DNA of 64,000 nucleotides, from NCBI GenBank assembly GCA_965203305.1, contig OZ241874.1:992001-1056000 (forward strand), given 5' to 3'. Below are positions 44,372-54,224 of this stretch, one piece after another. Each line of letters opens with the position of its first letter. The first letter of the stretch is position 1. The position numbers and the translations under genes are program-made. This stretch comes from Bin80 sp965203305. Its GTDB lineage: Bacteria > Bacteroidota > Rhodothermia > Rhodothermales > Bin80. Below the pieces are notes generated by a model that saw only the letters and a program-made list of their open reading frames with translations, was not told where the DNA came from and searched no databases.

Positions 44372-45354
44372 GCGAACAGAACCAACTGACCGCAGATACG
44401 GAGCAGCGTCTGGATGTAACGCTGGCATCCATACCGGATATAGGATCCCGCAATCAGGCGCAGAAAGTGATTCGCAAAGGCCATGCGATGGTCAACGACA
44501 GAGTCATGATACGACCCTCTTATACGGTCACCCCAGGAGCAGTCATCACATGGAAGCCGCTTGTTACAGAACCCGTGGAGATGCTTCCGCAGGAACTTCC
44601 CATTGACATTGTTCATGAAGATGAGAGTCTGCTTGTGATTAACAAACCTGCCAGAATGCCTGTCCATCCCGGAGCGGGCAGAACGACGGGAACCCTGGTG
44701 AATGCACTCCTGCATCACATGGAGGGAGAGGAGTTGCCCCATGCTCCAGACGAGCCATTCCGGCCAGGAATTGTTCATCGACTGGATATGGATACAACCG
44801 GGCTTCTGGTTGTCGCCAAAAACGTTGCGTCTCATCGTGCGTTACAGTCCCAGTTTGAAGTACGATCTGTTACAAGACAGTACATTGGAATCGTGTGGGG
44901 AGTCCCGGAACCTCGTTCAGGAACCATAGATGCCCCTGTTGGCAGATCACGGCGGAACCGTATGCTGATGTCGGTGCGATCAGACGGAAGGGAGGCACGG
45001 ACACGCTATGAAACCCACGAAATTCTGGGTCCAGCCTCGCTGGTGCGGTTTCAGTTGGGGACTGGGCGTACACACCAGATCCGGGTGCACCTGAATCATA
45101 TTGGACATCCGCTTGTGGGAGATCCAGCATATGGAGGGACAACCATCAGGTATGGTGCAGTTACGCGGAACCGGCGAGCGTTTTATTCGAATATCTTCGA
45201 GGTGCTGGATCGTCAGGCACTGCATGCCCAGTTACTGGGGTTTGTGCACCCGGAATCCGGTATTGAAATGAAGTTTACCGTTGAGCTGCCAGAAGACATG
45301 ATCTGGACCATAGAACAGTTGCGCAAAGATTCGGCCTGCTTTCGTGATGTCTAA
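44368..45354 (+). CDS. rluD: 23S rRNA pseudouridine synthase, RluD-like
   Basis: 328 residues from ATG 44368, overlapping the obgE stop by 4 nt. N-terminal S4-like RNA-binding segment (QRLDVTLASIPDIGSRNQAQ, GHAMVNDRVMI), then the catalytic domain with IVHRLDMDTTGLLVVAKN containing the catalytic Asp, and LGTGRTHQIRVHLNHIGHPLVGD. The RluC/RluD/RluA group cannot be separated safely by eye; RluD is favoured by the S4 domain and size. Confidence 0.9.
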   Translation: MSEQNQLTADTEQRLDVTLASIPDIGSRNQAQKVIRKGHAMVNDRVMIRPSYTVTPGAVITWKPLVTEPVEMLPQELPIDIVHEDESLLVINKPARMPVHPGAGRTTGTLVNALLHHMEGEELPHAPDEPFRPGIVHRLDMDTTGLLVVAKNVASHRALQSQFEVRSVTRQYIGIVWGVPEPRSGTIDAPVGRSRRNRMLMSVRSDGREARTRYETHEILGPASLVRFQLGTGRTHQIRVHLNHIGHPLVGDPAYGGTTIRYGAVTRNRRAFYSNIFEVLDRQALHAQLLGFVHPESGIEMKFTVELPEDMIWTIEQLRKDSACFRDV

Positions 45355-46645
45355 ATCAAGGAAGCATACATTCCAGAGCATAGAGGGCACGAGTGACCTG
45401 TTGCCTGGTGCGCAAAATCCCGGCATGCGAACGGAGGCTTGGCATTATATTGAGAATGTGATTCGGGAGGTCATGTCTAGGTACGGGTTTTCGGAAATCC
45501 GAACCCCGATTCTGGAACATACCGGACTGGTTGCGAGGGGAGTAGGGCAACTGACAGACATTGTCTCCAAGGAAATGTTTACGCTTGAGCGCGGGGACAA
45601 CAGTTATGTGCTGCGCCCGGAGCTGACCGCTCCGATCATGCGATCCTATTTGCAGCATCACCTGGAGCAGCAGCCGGGTGTACAGAGGCTGTATTATATC
45701 GGTCCCTGTTTCCGTGCGGAGCGGCCACAGAAGGGACGTTACCGGCAGTTTCACCAGTTTGGTGCGGAAATCATCGGAACCGATGACCCCAAGGCAGATG
45801 CGGAAATCATCGCAGTGATGATGGAGGTGTACCGGGTTCTCGGGCTCGGGGAGACAAGACTTCGGCTGAACACGCTTGGGAATGCCGAGACCAGACCAAA
45901 ATACCGGGAGGCACTGCTTGCCTATCTCGGGCCATTTCGTGAAGAGCTGACGCAGGTCAGCCGCGAACGCCTGTCGCGCAATCCGCTCCGAATCCTGGAT
46001 ACAAAGGTGGAGGCAGAGCGCAAGATTCTTGAGGGGGCTCCCCGCCTGCCAGCGTACATTGACGAGGAGAGCAGGCTGGCGTATGAATCTCTTCAGCGGC
46101 TGCTTCATGCTGTAGGGATTTCGTTTACAGAGGATCCGATGCTGGTGCGCGGGCTGGACTACTATACGGGGACTGCATTTGAACTTGAGCACGACGACAT
46201 CGGTGCCCAGAGTGCTCTGGCCGGGGGAGGACGCTATGATCTTCTGGCTCCGATGATTGGGGCCAAGAAGCCGGTTCCCGCGGTTGGGTTTGCCGCGGGA
46301 ATAGAGCGGCTCCTTCTTGCCATGGAAGCGTCGGGGATTTCCTTGCCGGGAAGCCCGTCATTTGATGTCTGGGTCATCGCAATCGGGGATGTTGCCGCAG
46401 AAAAGGCATTTGCAATCACGCATTCTCTTCGCAGGGAGGGAGTGCGGACAGGAATGGAGCTGACAGGACGCTCCATGAAAGCACAGATGCGCTTGGCAAA
46501 TCGTGCGGAGTCCCAGCAGGTGGTCATTCTGGCAGAGCAGGAGATGGAGTCGGAAGCAGCAACGGTAAAAAATATGTTGACGGGAGAGCAGGAGGCTGTC
46601 CCCTTTGCAAGACTGTCCGAACATCTGACCAAACCAGACCACTGA
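45347..46645 (+). CDS. hisS: Histidyl-tRNA synthetase
   Basis: 432 residues from ATG 45347, overlapping rluD by 8 nt. Class II aminoacyl-tRNA synthetase: N-terminal GTSDLLPG, motif 1 region YGFSEIRTPILEHTGL, RPELTAPIMRSYL, motif 2 YYIGPCFRAERPQKGRYRQF, histidine-specific LVRGLDYYTGTAFE, motif 3 near AVGFAAGIERLLLAME, and a C-terminal anticodon-binding domain (VWVIAIGDVAAEKAF). Confidence 0.97.
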   Translation: MSKSRKHTFQSIEGTSDLLPGAQNPGMRTEAWHYIENVIREVMSRYGFSEIRTPILEHTGLVARGVGQLTDIVSKEMFTLERGDNSYVLRPELTAPIMRSYLQHHLEQQPGVQRLYYIGPCFRAERPQKGRYRQFHQFGAEIIGTDDPKADAEIIAVMMEVYRVLGLGETRLRLNTLGNAETRPKYREALLAYLGPFREELTQVSRERLSRNPLRILDTKVEAERKILEGAPRLPAYIDEESRLAYESLQRLLHAVGISFTEDPMLVRGLDYYTGTAFELEHDDIGAQSALAGGGRYDLLAPMIGAKKPVPAVGFAAGIERLLLAMEASGISLPGSPSFDVWVIAIGDVAAEKAFAITHSLRREGVRTGMELTGRSMKAQMRLANRAESQQVVILAEQEMESEAATVKNMLTGEQEAVPFARLSEHLTKPDH

Positions 46646-46648
46646 TCC

Positions 46649-47539
46649 ATGTATCCACGTCTTGTTGAGATTCCGATTCCCGTTGAATTTCTGGGGATGG
46701 AGTCTATCACGATCTACTCATTCGGGGCGATGATGGCCATTGCGTTTCTGGTGGCAGCATGGTTCATGCGGCGGGAACTTGACCGATTGTACAGGATCGG
46801 AAAGCTCCCGGAAGTGCAGATTTCTTCCCGGAAAGGAGGTGGACAGGGACCAAAGATACGGACGAGTCCAGGCGCGATGGTGGGGACAATCACCGTGATT
46901 GCTGTGGTGGGGGGAATCGTTGGAGCGAAGATCTTTCATATCCTGGAGAACTGGGGAGAGTTTATGATCAATCCCTCGGCCATGATCTTTTCCCAGGGTG
47001 GACTCACATTCTACGGGGGGTTGCTGGTTGCTGCTCTTGCCATCATCTGGTATGTCCGCAAACAGGGAGTCAGTCTGCTGCTCTTTACGGATGCCACATT
47101 GCCGACGGTAATGCTGGCCTACGGGATTGGCCGGATTGGATGCCATCTTGCCGGAGATGGAGACTGGGGGATTCCTGCGAATCTGGATGCAAAGCCCGGC
47201 TTTGTACCGAACTGGCTCTGGGGCGAAACCTATCCAGACAATATTCTCGGTGTCACACTTCCCGAGTCAGGAGTGTATCCCACATCCGTATACGAATTTG
47301 TTATGGCCACAATCCTGTTTGCCACGTTGTGGAGCCTGCGCAATCATCCGTTCAAGGCAGGGTGGCTGACCTCACTGTCTCTGCTCTTTTTTGGCGTGGA
47401 GCGTCTTTTGATTGAGCAGATTCGGGTGAACAATGTCTTTGATGTTTTCGGGCTGGAACTGACGCAGGCAGAAATGATCTCAATACTCATGATTGCTGCC
47501 GGAATTGTCGGGCTGTCACTCACAACCCGGCGAAGCTGA
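46649..47539 (+). CDS. lgt: Prolipoprotein diacylglyceryl transferase
   Basis: 296 residues, about seven membrane helices. Adds diacylglycerol to the lipobox cysteine of prolipoproteins, the first maturation step for the many lipoproteins in this window. Key segments: IYSFGAMMAIAFLVAAWF, QGGLTFYGGLLVA, the Lgt signature region YGIGRIGCHLAGDGDWG (H/D-rich variant of GRIGNFxNGE seen in Bacteroidota), YPTSVYEFV and FFGVERLLIEQIRVN. Starts 3 bp after hisS. Confidence 0.95.
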   Translation: MYPRLVEIPIPVEFLGMESITIYSFGAMMAIAFLVAAWFMRRELDRLYRIGKLPEVQISSRKGGGQGPKIRTSPGAMVGTITVIAVVGGIVGAKIFHILENWGEFMINPSAMIFSQGGLTFYGGLLVAALAIIWYVRKQGVSLLLFTDATLPTVMLAYGIGRIGCHLAGDGDWGIPANLDAKPGFVPNWLWGETYPDNILGVTLPESGVYPTSVYEFVMATILFATLWSLRNHPFKAGWLTSLSLLFFGVERLLIEQIRVNNVFDVFGLELTQAEMISILMIAAGIVGLSLTTRRS

Positions 47540-47540
47540 C

Positions 47541-48929
47541 ATGATCCAGCCTGTGGCTGCGAAGTCGCTCGGAAACTGGCTCAAGGAAGCCGACCGATGT
47601 ATACGCGTATGGGAAGAACGCTGGGGGGCGTATGAAATCCACCCGTCCCTGCGGGTGGATCCCGAGTCCCTGCATGCTGCGTATCAGGTCTATATAAACC
47701 GTCTGGCGGGAAACTACCCGTTCTTTCATCCCCGTTATGCGGGGCAGATGCTCAAGCCTCCTCACCCTGTTGCGATTCTGGGGTATTTGACTGCGATGCG
47801 GATCAACCCGAACAATCATGCCCTTGATGGCGGACCGCCAACCGCCGCCATGGAAAAGGAAGTCATTGCAAAAATTGGCAGGATGTTCGAGTTTCCAGAT
47901 GAGGCACTGGGACATTTGACCACCAGCGGAACGATTGCCAACCTGGAAGCACTCTTTGTTGGTCGCGAGGAGCATCCGGGAAAGTCCTTTGCAGTCAGCC
48001 AGGAGGCACACTATACACATGCTCGCATGGGGCATGTACTGGGGATCGCTGTGGAGACGGTTGCTGCGGGAATGGATGGGTGCATGGATCTGGATGCGTT
48101 GGAGGATATTCTCCGTCAGGGAAATACCGGAACGGTTGTGCTCACTGCCGGAACGACTGGACTAGGGGCCGTAGATCCAATTGAAGAGGCCATCCCGCTG
48201 TGCCGGCAGTACGGGGCTCGGGTGCATGTAGATGCCGCTTATGGGGGATTTTTTCGGTTGCTCTGCAAGAGTGAGGCACTGCACCCTGTTGTTGCACGGA
48301 ATCTGGATGCCATCAAAGAGGCCGACTCCGTTGTTCTGGACCCTCACAAGCACGGACTGCAGCCGTACGGGTGCGGCTGTGTGCTGTATCGGGATCTGGG
48401 AGTGGCGCGGCACTACCTGCATGATTCTCCCTACACATACTTCACCAGTGAGGACTTGCATCTTGGGGAAATCAGTCTGGAATGCTCCCGTGCAGGGGCG
48501 GCAGCGGGAGCACTATGGCTCACTCTTCAGATGTTGCCGCTTTCGGCCGACAGTGGTTTTGGCCCTGTACTGTCTGCCTGTCTGGAGGCTGCACAGTGCT
48601 GGCATACTGCGCTTGAAAGCACTGCCCTGACGAGTTGGGGGAAACCAGACCTGGATATTGTGTGCTATTTTCCCGGGGGTGATTCGAATTCTGCGAGTGG
48701 CATAGACGGGGCATCAGAGGCACTTTTTGACTGGTCCATGACATCCCCTGTGAATCCCATCTTTTTGAGTCTTCTTCGGGTGCGATCAGAGCATGTTCAA
48801 GTCCGGGTTCCCGATCTTGAGGTAGACCAGGAGCATGTCCGAATTCTGAGAAGTGTGCTGATGCGGCCAGAGCAGGCAAATTTGGCAGAGTCACTGGTGG
48901 ATTCTCTGTCGGAGTATGCCAGAAGCTGA
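47541..48929 (+). CDS. PLP-dependent group II decarboxylase / aminotransferase-fold enzyme
   Basis: 462 residues from ATG 47541, right after lgt. Fold-type I PLP enzyme of the group II amino-acid decarboxylase superfamily: TTSGTIANLEAL (phosphate loop), EAHYTHARMGHVLGI, TAGTTGLGAVDPIEEA, VHVDAAYGGFF (Asp to the PLP ring) and VVLDPHKHGLQPYGCGC with the Schiff-base Lys. Substrate is not evident: aromatic amino acids, glutamate, or diaminobutyrate are all possible. The start of rlmB overlaps its stop by 1 nt, so it is translated as part of a housekeeping cluster. Confidence 0.9.
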   Translation: MIQPVAAKSLGNWLKEADRCIRVWEERWGAYEIHPSLRVDPESLHAAYQVYINRLAGNYPFFHPRYAGQMLKPPHPVAILGYLTAMRINPNNHALDGGPPTAAMEKEVIAKIGRMFEFPDEALGHLTTSGTIANLEALFVGREEHPGKSFAVSQEAHYTHARMGHVLGIAVETVAAGMDGCMDLDALEDILRQGNTGTVVLTAGTTGLGAVDPIEEAIPLCRQYGARVHVDAAYGGFFRLLCKSEALHPVVARNLDAIKEADSVVLDPHKHGLQPYGCGCVLYRDLGVARHYLHDSPYTYFTSEDLHLGEISLECSRAGAAAGALWLTLQMLPLSADSGFGPVLSACLEAAQCWHTALESTALTSWGKPDLDIVCYFPGGDSNSASGIDGASEALFDWSMTSPVNPIFLSLLRVRSEHVQVRVPDLEVDQEHVRILRSVLMRPEQANLAESLVDSLSEYARS

Positions 48930-49696
48930 TGTCTGCGGATTCGTCATTTGTTATTGCCGGGCGCAATGCTGTACGGGAGGCACTGGAGCATGCTCCGGCT
49001 TCTCTGGAGAAGGTGTATCTTCAGCAGAATGCCCGTGGACTGGGGCAAATCAGACAACGGGCATCTGATGCTGGCATCCCGGTTCAAATATTGCCTCTGG
49101 AGGGACTCCAGCGTTTGGCAGGCGGGGTTGTTCACCAGGGGGCCATCGCTTTGCAGACGGCATTTGCCTATGCTGACTATTCCGCCATGCTGGCAGAGAT
49201 TGCTCCCGATCTGGATACGGTGCGGGCAGCGTGTCCGAGACTTCTTCTCCTGGACGGGATTCAGGACCCCCGAAATTTTGGTGCTGTCATTCGCTCCGCG
49301 GCCGCATTTGGCGCAGGGGGAGTGATTGTGTGTTCTCATCATATGGCTCCGGTCAGTGCCGCCATGGTCAAGGCCAGTAGCGGTACGGCTCTGCGCATGC
49401 CCATCGCTCGTGTTGGAAGACTCGCAGATGTAATCCCGGAACTGAAGGAGAGAGGATATTTTGTATATGGCGCATCTGCAAGTGGAGACCGCTCAATCTG
49501 GAGCGTCAATTGGGAATGTCCATTGGCCCTGGTGCTCGGGAGTGAGGGGCGGGGGCTGTTTTCAGATACGGAACGGGCGTGTGATCATCTGATCACCATT
49601 CCGATGAGTGGAGCGGTTGAGTCGCTGAATGTATCCGTGGCAGCGGGAATTCTGTTTGCACTGGCATTCCGGCCGGAGTCTGCCGAGTATTGCTGA
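48929..49696 (+). CDS. rlmB: 23S rRNA (guanosine-2'-O)-methyltransferase, TrmH/SpoU family
   Basis: 255 residues. N-terminal SpoU substrate-binding domain (VIAGRNAVREALEHAP, VYLQQNARG, VHQGAIAL) and C-terminal SPOUT knot: LLLDGIQDPRNFGAVIRSAAAFGA, VKASSGTALRMPIARVG, LALVLGSEGRGLF and ITIPMSGAVESLNVSVAAGILF. Matches RlmB, which methylates G2251 (E. coli numbering). Last gene of the obgE cluster. Confidence 0.94.
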   Translation: MSADSSFVIAGRNAVREALEHAPASLEKVYLQQNARGLGQIRQRASDAGIPVQILPLEGLQRLAGGVVHQGAIALQTAFAYADYSAMLAEIAPDLDTVRAACPRLLLLDGIQDPRNFGAVIRSAAAFGAGGVIVCSHHMAPVSAAMVKASSGTALRMPIARVGRLADVIPELKERGYFVYGASASGDRSIWSVNWECPLALVLGSEGRGLFSDTERACDHLITIPMSGAVESLNVSVAAGILFALAFRPESAEYC

Positions 49697-50123
49697 GTGG
49701 TTTTTTTGGAGGATGTAGAGTTGGACTGAGCCACAGAAATTTCTCGGCAGTGCCGAAGCTGGCAGAGCAACAGCAATCAACTGCCGGCGCAGATTTCCGA
49801 TTTTCCCCACGGGCCTATCTGACAAGAAACTCTAACTGCCGCTCCTGCCTACCCGCCTCCATCTCCAATAAATTTGTTGAAGGCCCCTATTTGTAACTCA
49901 AATCCCCGATCCAAAATCCTTGCAAGGTATTTTCTGAAAGCCACTAGAGGTTCTTGCAAAAACACCTCTATCCCTGCCTTGATGTGCCCGTAAGCACTCT
50001 CAGAGCGATATTTATCCGTTATCCAAGAATTTTGCAAGGGGCTCACTAGATAAGCCCCTTTGTCTGACGGAACCGAAACCGGAACAACCTATTCAAACGA
50101 GAGCATATCACCGGCAAAAACAC
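49697..50123. repeat. Gene-free stretch with a decayed repeat shared with 59990-60131
   Basis: No intact gene. Bases 49946-50080 on the plus strand align with the minus strand of 60131-59990: the first 17 nt (AGGTTCTTGCAAAAACA) are identical, followed by about 110 nt of gapped similarity through GAATTTTGC and GCCCTTTGTCT. This copy also has an 8-bp hairpin AAGGGGCT/AGCCCCTT (50036-50060). On the minus strand the similar part reads HIKAGIEVFLQEP, and in the other copy MFLQEP then stop, so they may be 3' ends of a lost transposase family. Confidence 0.45.
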
Positions 50124-50276
50124 ATGGCGGCACCAAATATCATGGCACAGGTGGAGGCGAGACTGGACGCACTGGATGCGAAATTCACGGCGTTGCTCTG
50201 GGTAATTGGGTCAACTTCGGTGATCATTTCACTGCTGCTCACGCTGCTTACAGTTTTTGGGGGCGGCTCAGGGTAG
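50124..50276 (+). CDS. Short membrane-protein ORF
   Basis: 50 codons: MAAPNIMAQVEARLDALDAK, a coiled-coil-like start, then one hydrophobic segment (ALLWVIGSTSVIISLLLTLLTVFGGG). The layout resembles the end of Bdr/XhlA-like proteins, heptad-rich helix followed by a terminal membrane helix. It may be a remnant of a longer protein. The start codon is not strongly supported. Confidence 0.4.
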   Translation: MAAPNIMAQVEARLDALDAKFTALLWVIGSTSVIISLLLTLLTVFGGGSG

Positions 50277-50363
50277 CTCCCCGAAGTCCCTCAACCTGTA
50301 CTTCTCTCCCAATGTTATTTGACTGGTCTTATGTCGGGAGTTTTCTAGTAAAATCTCTGACAT

Positions 50364-50885
50364 ATGATGAGAAAAAATGAACGTATCTTATCGCCGGCAG
50401 AAAGAGAACTTGTCCAGATGCAGAAGGACCTGATCAGCTGGGAACAGACAGAAACAGTTCCGATTCTTCTGAGAGCTGGAATTGTGGTGGGCAGTCCCCT
50501 GTGGAATCGGTGTTTGGATCCAGAATATGTGGACGAGACCCTGCGCATCGCGAAGGGGACGGAAGAGTGTGGAGATGATGTGACTCGAATGATGAAGATC
50601 ATGTTCGACAACTATAATCGAAATTCCCCCGTTCCCCGTTCGGAAGCACTCCAGTATTGCCTGAAATACTTCCGGGAAGCACGGACGGAGTGGGGTGGAC
50701 GGGCACCCGTTGAAGAGCTTTGGGCACTCCGCGTTGCCTATCAGTTCCCTCGCAGCCTGATGCAGGCTCTGCAGGTTGGGGAGAGGGAAGAGAACATTTT
50801 TGCCTACAAGCTGTCCCCAGACACGGTTCTGGAAATCTGCAGGAATGTACAGGGGCTTGTATACGTGAGGGCCCATGAGGAGTGA
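50364..50885 (+). CDS. Hypothetical protein
   Basis: 173 residues, soluble and mostly helical; MMRKNERILSPAERELVQMQ opening, then MFDNYNRNSPVPRSEALQYC and ELWALRVAYQFPRSLMQALQ. No motif, signal or membrane segment that I recognise. The frame is long, ends 46 bp before TnpB, and is well separated from the obgE cluster. The adjacent TnpB element may have shortened it. Confidence 0.5.
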   Translation: MMRKNERILSPAERELVQMQKDLISWEQTETVPILLRAGIVVGSPLWNRCLDPEYVDETLRIAKGTEECGDDVTRMMKIMFDNYNRNSPVPRSEALQYCLKYFREARTEWGGRAPVEELWALRVAYQFPRSLMQALQVGEREENIFAYKLSPDTVLEICRNVQGLVYVRAHEE

Positions 50886-50930
50886 ACCATTTTATGGGCC
50901 GCGGGTTCACAAAGGAATTCCATCGTCACC

Positions 50931-52205
50931 ATGGCAAAGGCAGGCAAGACATGCCGAAGGATCACCTACCGCATCCTGCCGGGATCAGGCACCAAAGCCC
51001 GGAAACTGGCGCGGCTGGCAGGGGTCTGGAGGAAGATGTGGAACGAAGGTCTCGCCATCACACTCCAGCGAAAAGAAGAGGCCCGGCAGCAAGGGGAGAA
51101 CGGACCGTCCACCACCTTCTTCAGTACCGGGAGCGAGTACATGCGGATCCTGAAGAAGAAGTATCCGTGGCTGAAAAACTACCAGTATGCCACGGTCCGG
51201 TATGTATTCAAGTACCAGGCAGACGCATGGGGCAGGTACGACAAGGGACTTTCGGAGCCTCCCCGCTTTCACAGCAGAGACCGGACCAAGCCGTCCTTCA
51301 CCATCCCGGACAAGACGGGGTACACGTTGCGGGGAAACCAGCTGACGATCAAGGGAAAGGAGATGTGCACGGTAACCCTCCGCAGGAAAGGGGGCAACCC
51401 GTACCCGGAGGGGATCACGAAAGACATCACGGTATACAGGAAAGGCGGGAAGTGGTGGGCCACCATCACATACGAGATCAATGACCCGCTCATAGAAGAT
51501 ACTGGCGTGGTGGCGGGGATTGACCGGAACGCCAGTGGCATGATCGCCGTGGCCTACAGTGACGGCAGAGACCCCGAAGTGCTGGAGAGCGAAGCGGACA
51601 AGCAGGTGCGATTCCGGAAACGCAGGTATGAGCGGAAACTGGCGAAGCAGAAAGCCCGGCAGAAAGCAGACGGTCGGAAAAAGATGTCGAACCGGGCGAA
51701 GAAGACACAGGGCAAGATACAGAAGTGCAGCACCTATCTGGCAAACTTCAGTCATAACCGCAATCACCAGAACAGTGCGAAGATCGCGAAGGAAGCCCCT
51801 GTAGTGGTGGTGGAGAACCTGAAGGTGAAAAGCATGACCGCCTCGGCCCGTGGGACGACAGAGAATCCGGGCAAGAATGTCAAAGCGAAAGCAGGGATGA
51901 ACCGGGTTCTGCTGGAAGGAGCACCGGGACAGCTGGTGCAGATGCTGGGGTACAAGTGCGTTCTCGTTCTCTCTGTGGTGGCCGCGTACACGAGCCAGGA
52001 CTGTAGCAGGTGCGGACACAGGGACGCGGGGAATCGCGCCTCCTTGCGCAAATTCAAGTGTATGTCCTGTGGACATGCGGAACACGCGGACATCAACGCT
52101 GCCGCGAACATACTGGCCGCCGGGGTTGGGGCAACTGGACGTGCGAGGGGTGAACCGTTGGGTTCCCTGATGACCCGTCAACGAAACTGGGACCACGACA
52201 AATAG
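50931..52205 (+). CDS. tnpB: TnpB (IS200/IS605-family OrfB), RNA-guided nuclease type
   Basis: 424 residues with all catalytic residues kept: RuvC-I AGIDRN (Asp198), RuvC-II VVVENL (Glu295), zinc finger C358-x2-C361...C377-x2-C380 and RuvC-III HADINAA (Asp387). No tnpA is present, so it is a solo-tnpB element moved in trans. A hairpin GTGAACC/GGTTCAC (50882-50910) lies before the start, as at IS605 left ends. An 8-bp direct repeat TTATGGGC occurs at 50892-50899 and 52206-52213. TnpB family members cut DNA with an omega-RNA from the 3' end of the element; that RNA would overlap the gene end and the bases after the stop. Confidence 0.92.
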   Translation: MAKAGKTCRRITYRILPGSGTKARKLARLAGVWRKMWNEGLAITLQRKEEARQQGENGPSTTFFSTGSEYMRILKKKYPWLKNYQYATVRYVFKYQADAWGRYDKGLSEPPRFHSRDRTKPSFTIPDKTGYTLRGNQLTIKGKEMCTVTLRRKGGNPYPEGITKDITVYRKGGKWWATITYEINDPLIEDTGVVAGIDRNASGMIAVAYSDGRDPEVLESEADKQVRFRKRRYERKLAKQKARQKADGRKKMSNRAKKTQGKIQKCSTYLANFSHNRNHQNSAKIAKEAPVVVVENLKVKSMTASARGTTENPGKNVKAKAGMNRVLLEGAPGQLVQMLGYKCVLVLSVVAAYTSQDCSRCGHRDAGNRASLRKFKCMSCGHAEHADINAAANILAAGVGATGRARGEPLGSLMTRQRNWDHDK

Positions 52206-53979
52206 TTATGGGCACTCAGGTATATAAGCCCCAATGTACAGATTCAGTAGGGGAAGTGTTACATACTATGAGACTTATGGTAGTCTTTTAACTTCGTTAT
52301 GTCCGACTTTTTTTGGGCGTGCACAGATGGTTCATTTCCCCAAAGCCATCGCATCGAATCCAGTACGTTGACTGCGTTCTGATTTTCAATACCGAACATC
52401 TTAAGGACAGCCAAATCAATTTCTTTCCGCACTGGATCTGCATAGGACTGACTCGCGGGAAGCAATTCCCTGTTCGCGAGTTCGTCAAATTTTAATGTGG
52501 CTTGAGTAAGGCAGTCATCTGGAAGGTCATTCAGGCGGGGACAAGGATAGGAGGTAACCGCCTTCACTTGCCCGCGTGATCTTCCGGCCTGCGTTCGTTG
52601 CCCTTGGGTCCACTGGACTAACATACCTAGAGTAGAGTTCCCCCATAACGCAAAACATTTTCGTATCCGCTCGTCCTTGTGCAGCAAGGCGACCCATCCA
52701 CTTCCTCCGTGACCTGCTTGTCGGGTGGATGCAACCAGTACCCTCTGGGCATTCCATCGCATATTGCACGCATAGAAAAGAGAACTTTGTCTGGATCTTG
52801 CTTCCTTTCGCAGGTCCTCTCTTTCTTGCAGATAGGGTGTCCCCTTATGAGTGAATGTCACTAGCATGCTGGTCTGCTCTGCACTATTGACAGACCAGAG
52901 AGATCGGTCGGTCCCAATCGCATCCACCGTGTTATAGACTGGGTCAAATACAAATCCTCCCCGATCCCGCTTGCTGCCCTGAATGTGTCCAATTCGGTCT
53001 TTTCCGAGACCCACTTCAGAAAAAAGATCAGATATCCTGCACATGGAGACGGGAAGGGGGATACTTGTGCCTTGCAAGGATAGGGTTCCTTGCAGAAGTT
53101 CATTGGCAGAGAGTACCAAGTCTGCATGGAGCGACCCGCAAGGGGACCACGGGGCACCTGGGAAATGCTGTGTAAAAAAATGAATGACTCCGATTTCTTC
53201 TTTGCCAACAATAACAGGAAGGCTCTTGGCAAGGGGTCTTCTGCGTGTCACTGTTTTTTGAATCGCCCTGGCTACTTCCCCCGCTTCTCCTGTTAGGTCG
53301 CAGGGGACCCGGAGAGTAACACAGGATATAACGGGCGGTTTAGAAGTTTTGGTTTCATCATGCGAACATTTTGTGCCGACAAGTAGAATCTCTTCAATGG
53401 CAGTATCCGCAGAAAGTGATCCTATCCCACTTGCATGAGCAACTACCATCAAGTCCTTGAAATTTCTTTCCATCATTTTTCGAGTGAGTCCCCATCCCTT
53501 CCCAAAAGCGGCTGTCATGGGCAACACAAAGCCTATCCTCCCCCCTGTCTTGCATTTCCGTTTTGCCAAAGCTAGAAAAGAGGGGGCAAAGCCCATACCC
53601 ATCTGAGCACACTTGTCGGTCTTTGTCAAATGAAGCAATTTCCGCCAGCGTTTTCTGCATCCTGCACTTTCTTCGTCGGTCATTCCGGTAAAAGAGAATG
53701 TCCCTGTTGTTCCTCTGTCCCCGGCATAGGGCGGATTCATCAAAATCCAGTCGATTCCGTCATCAGGTATAGTGACAGTTTTCGCCTCTCCATCCAATTT
53801 TCCAGAAGAAATTCCGCCAACCGTATCATAGAGATCCATGACAGTGGGATTTTCGAAGTATTCCAGTGAACCTGTCCTGAAGGCAGTCCCCCTATATCTT
53901 TTATGAACTACTCAATGGGGTAGTTTCCAGGTGTGGATGCAGGGGGCAGGAGAGTCCGGCGAATGCTGCTGTTTTGTTG

Positions 53980-54224
53980 GCGTTGGAGGGGACGGTTAGA
54001 TCGGTATCCATAACTTTCGTACGTTTCACTTTCTCACAGCGGATTAACTCCCCGGGAGTAACTAGTAGCCCCCAGCATCTTGAATGCCCGGGGGGGAGAT
54101 GTACCCCGGGGAGTTGCTGTGACCGACATCCTGTGAAGAGTATGTGCCACTTGAGCACCCATATAGGGGCAGATGACGGTCACCGCTGATCCGCATTCTT
54201 ACTCACCTTCAGAACAAATATACG
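53980..54224 (+). ncRNA. Candidate bridge RNA region of the IS110 element
   Basis: The non-coding left end carries strong potential structure: an exact 11-bp inverted repeat AACTCCCCGGG (54046-54056) with its complement at 54105-54115, and a second imperfect stem inside it. In IS110-group elements the left end encodes the bridge RNA, whose loops pair with target and donor. Start and end here are approximate; I have not assigned guide loops. Confidence 0.45.

Noticed and set aside
50985..52196. 403-codon minus-strand frame opposite TnpB
   Set aside because: Shadow of the TnpB gene, Pro/Arg/His-rich without any domain; TnpB motifs are complete on the plus strand.
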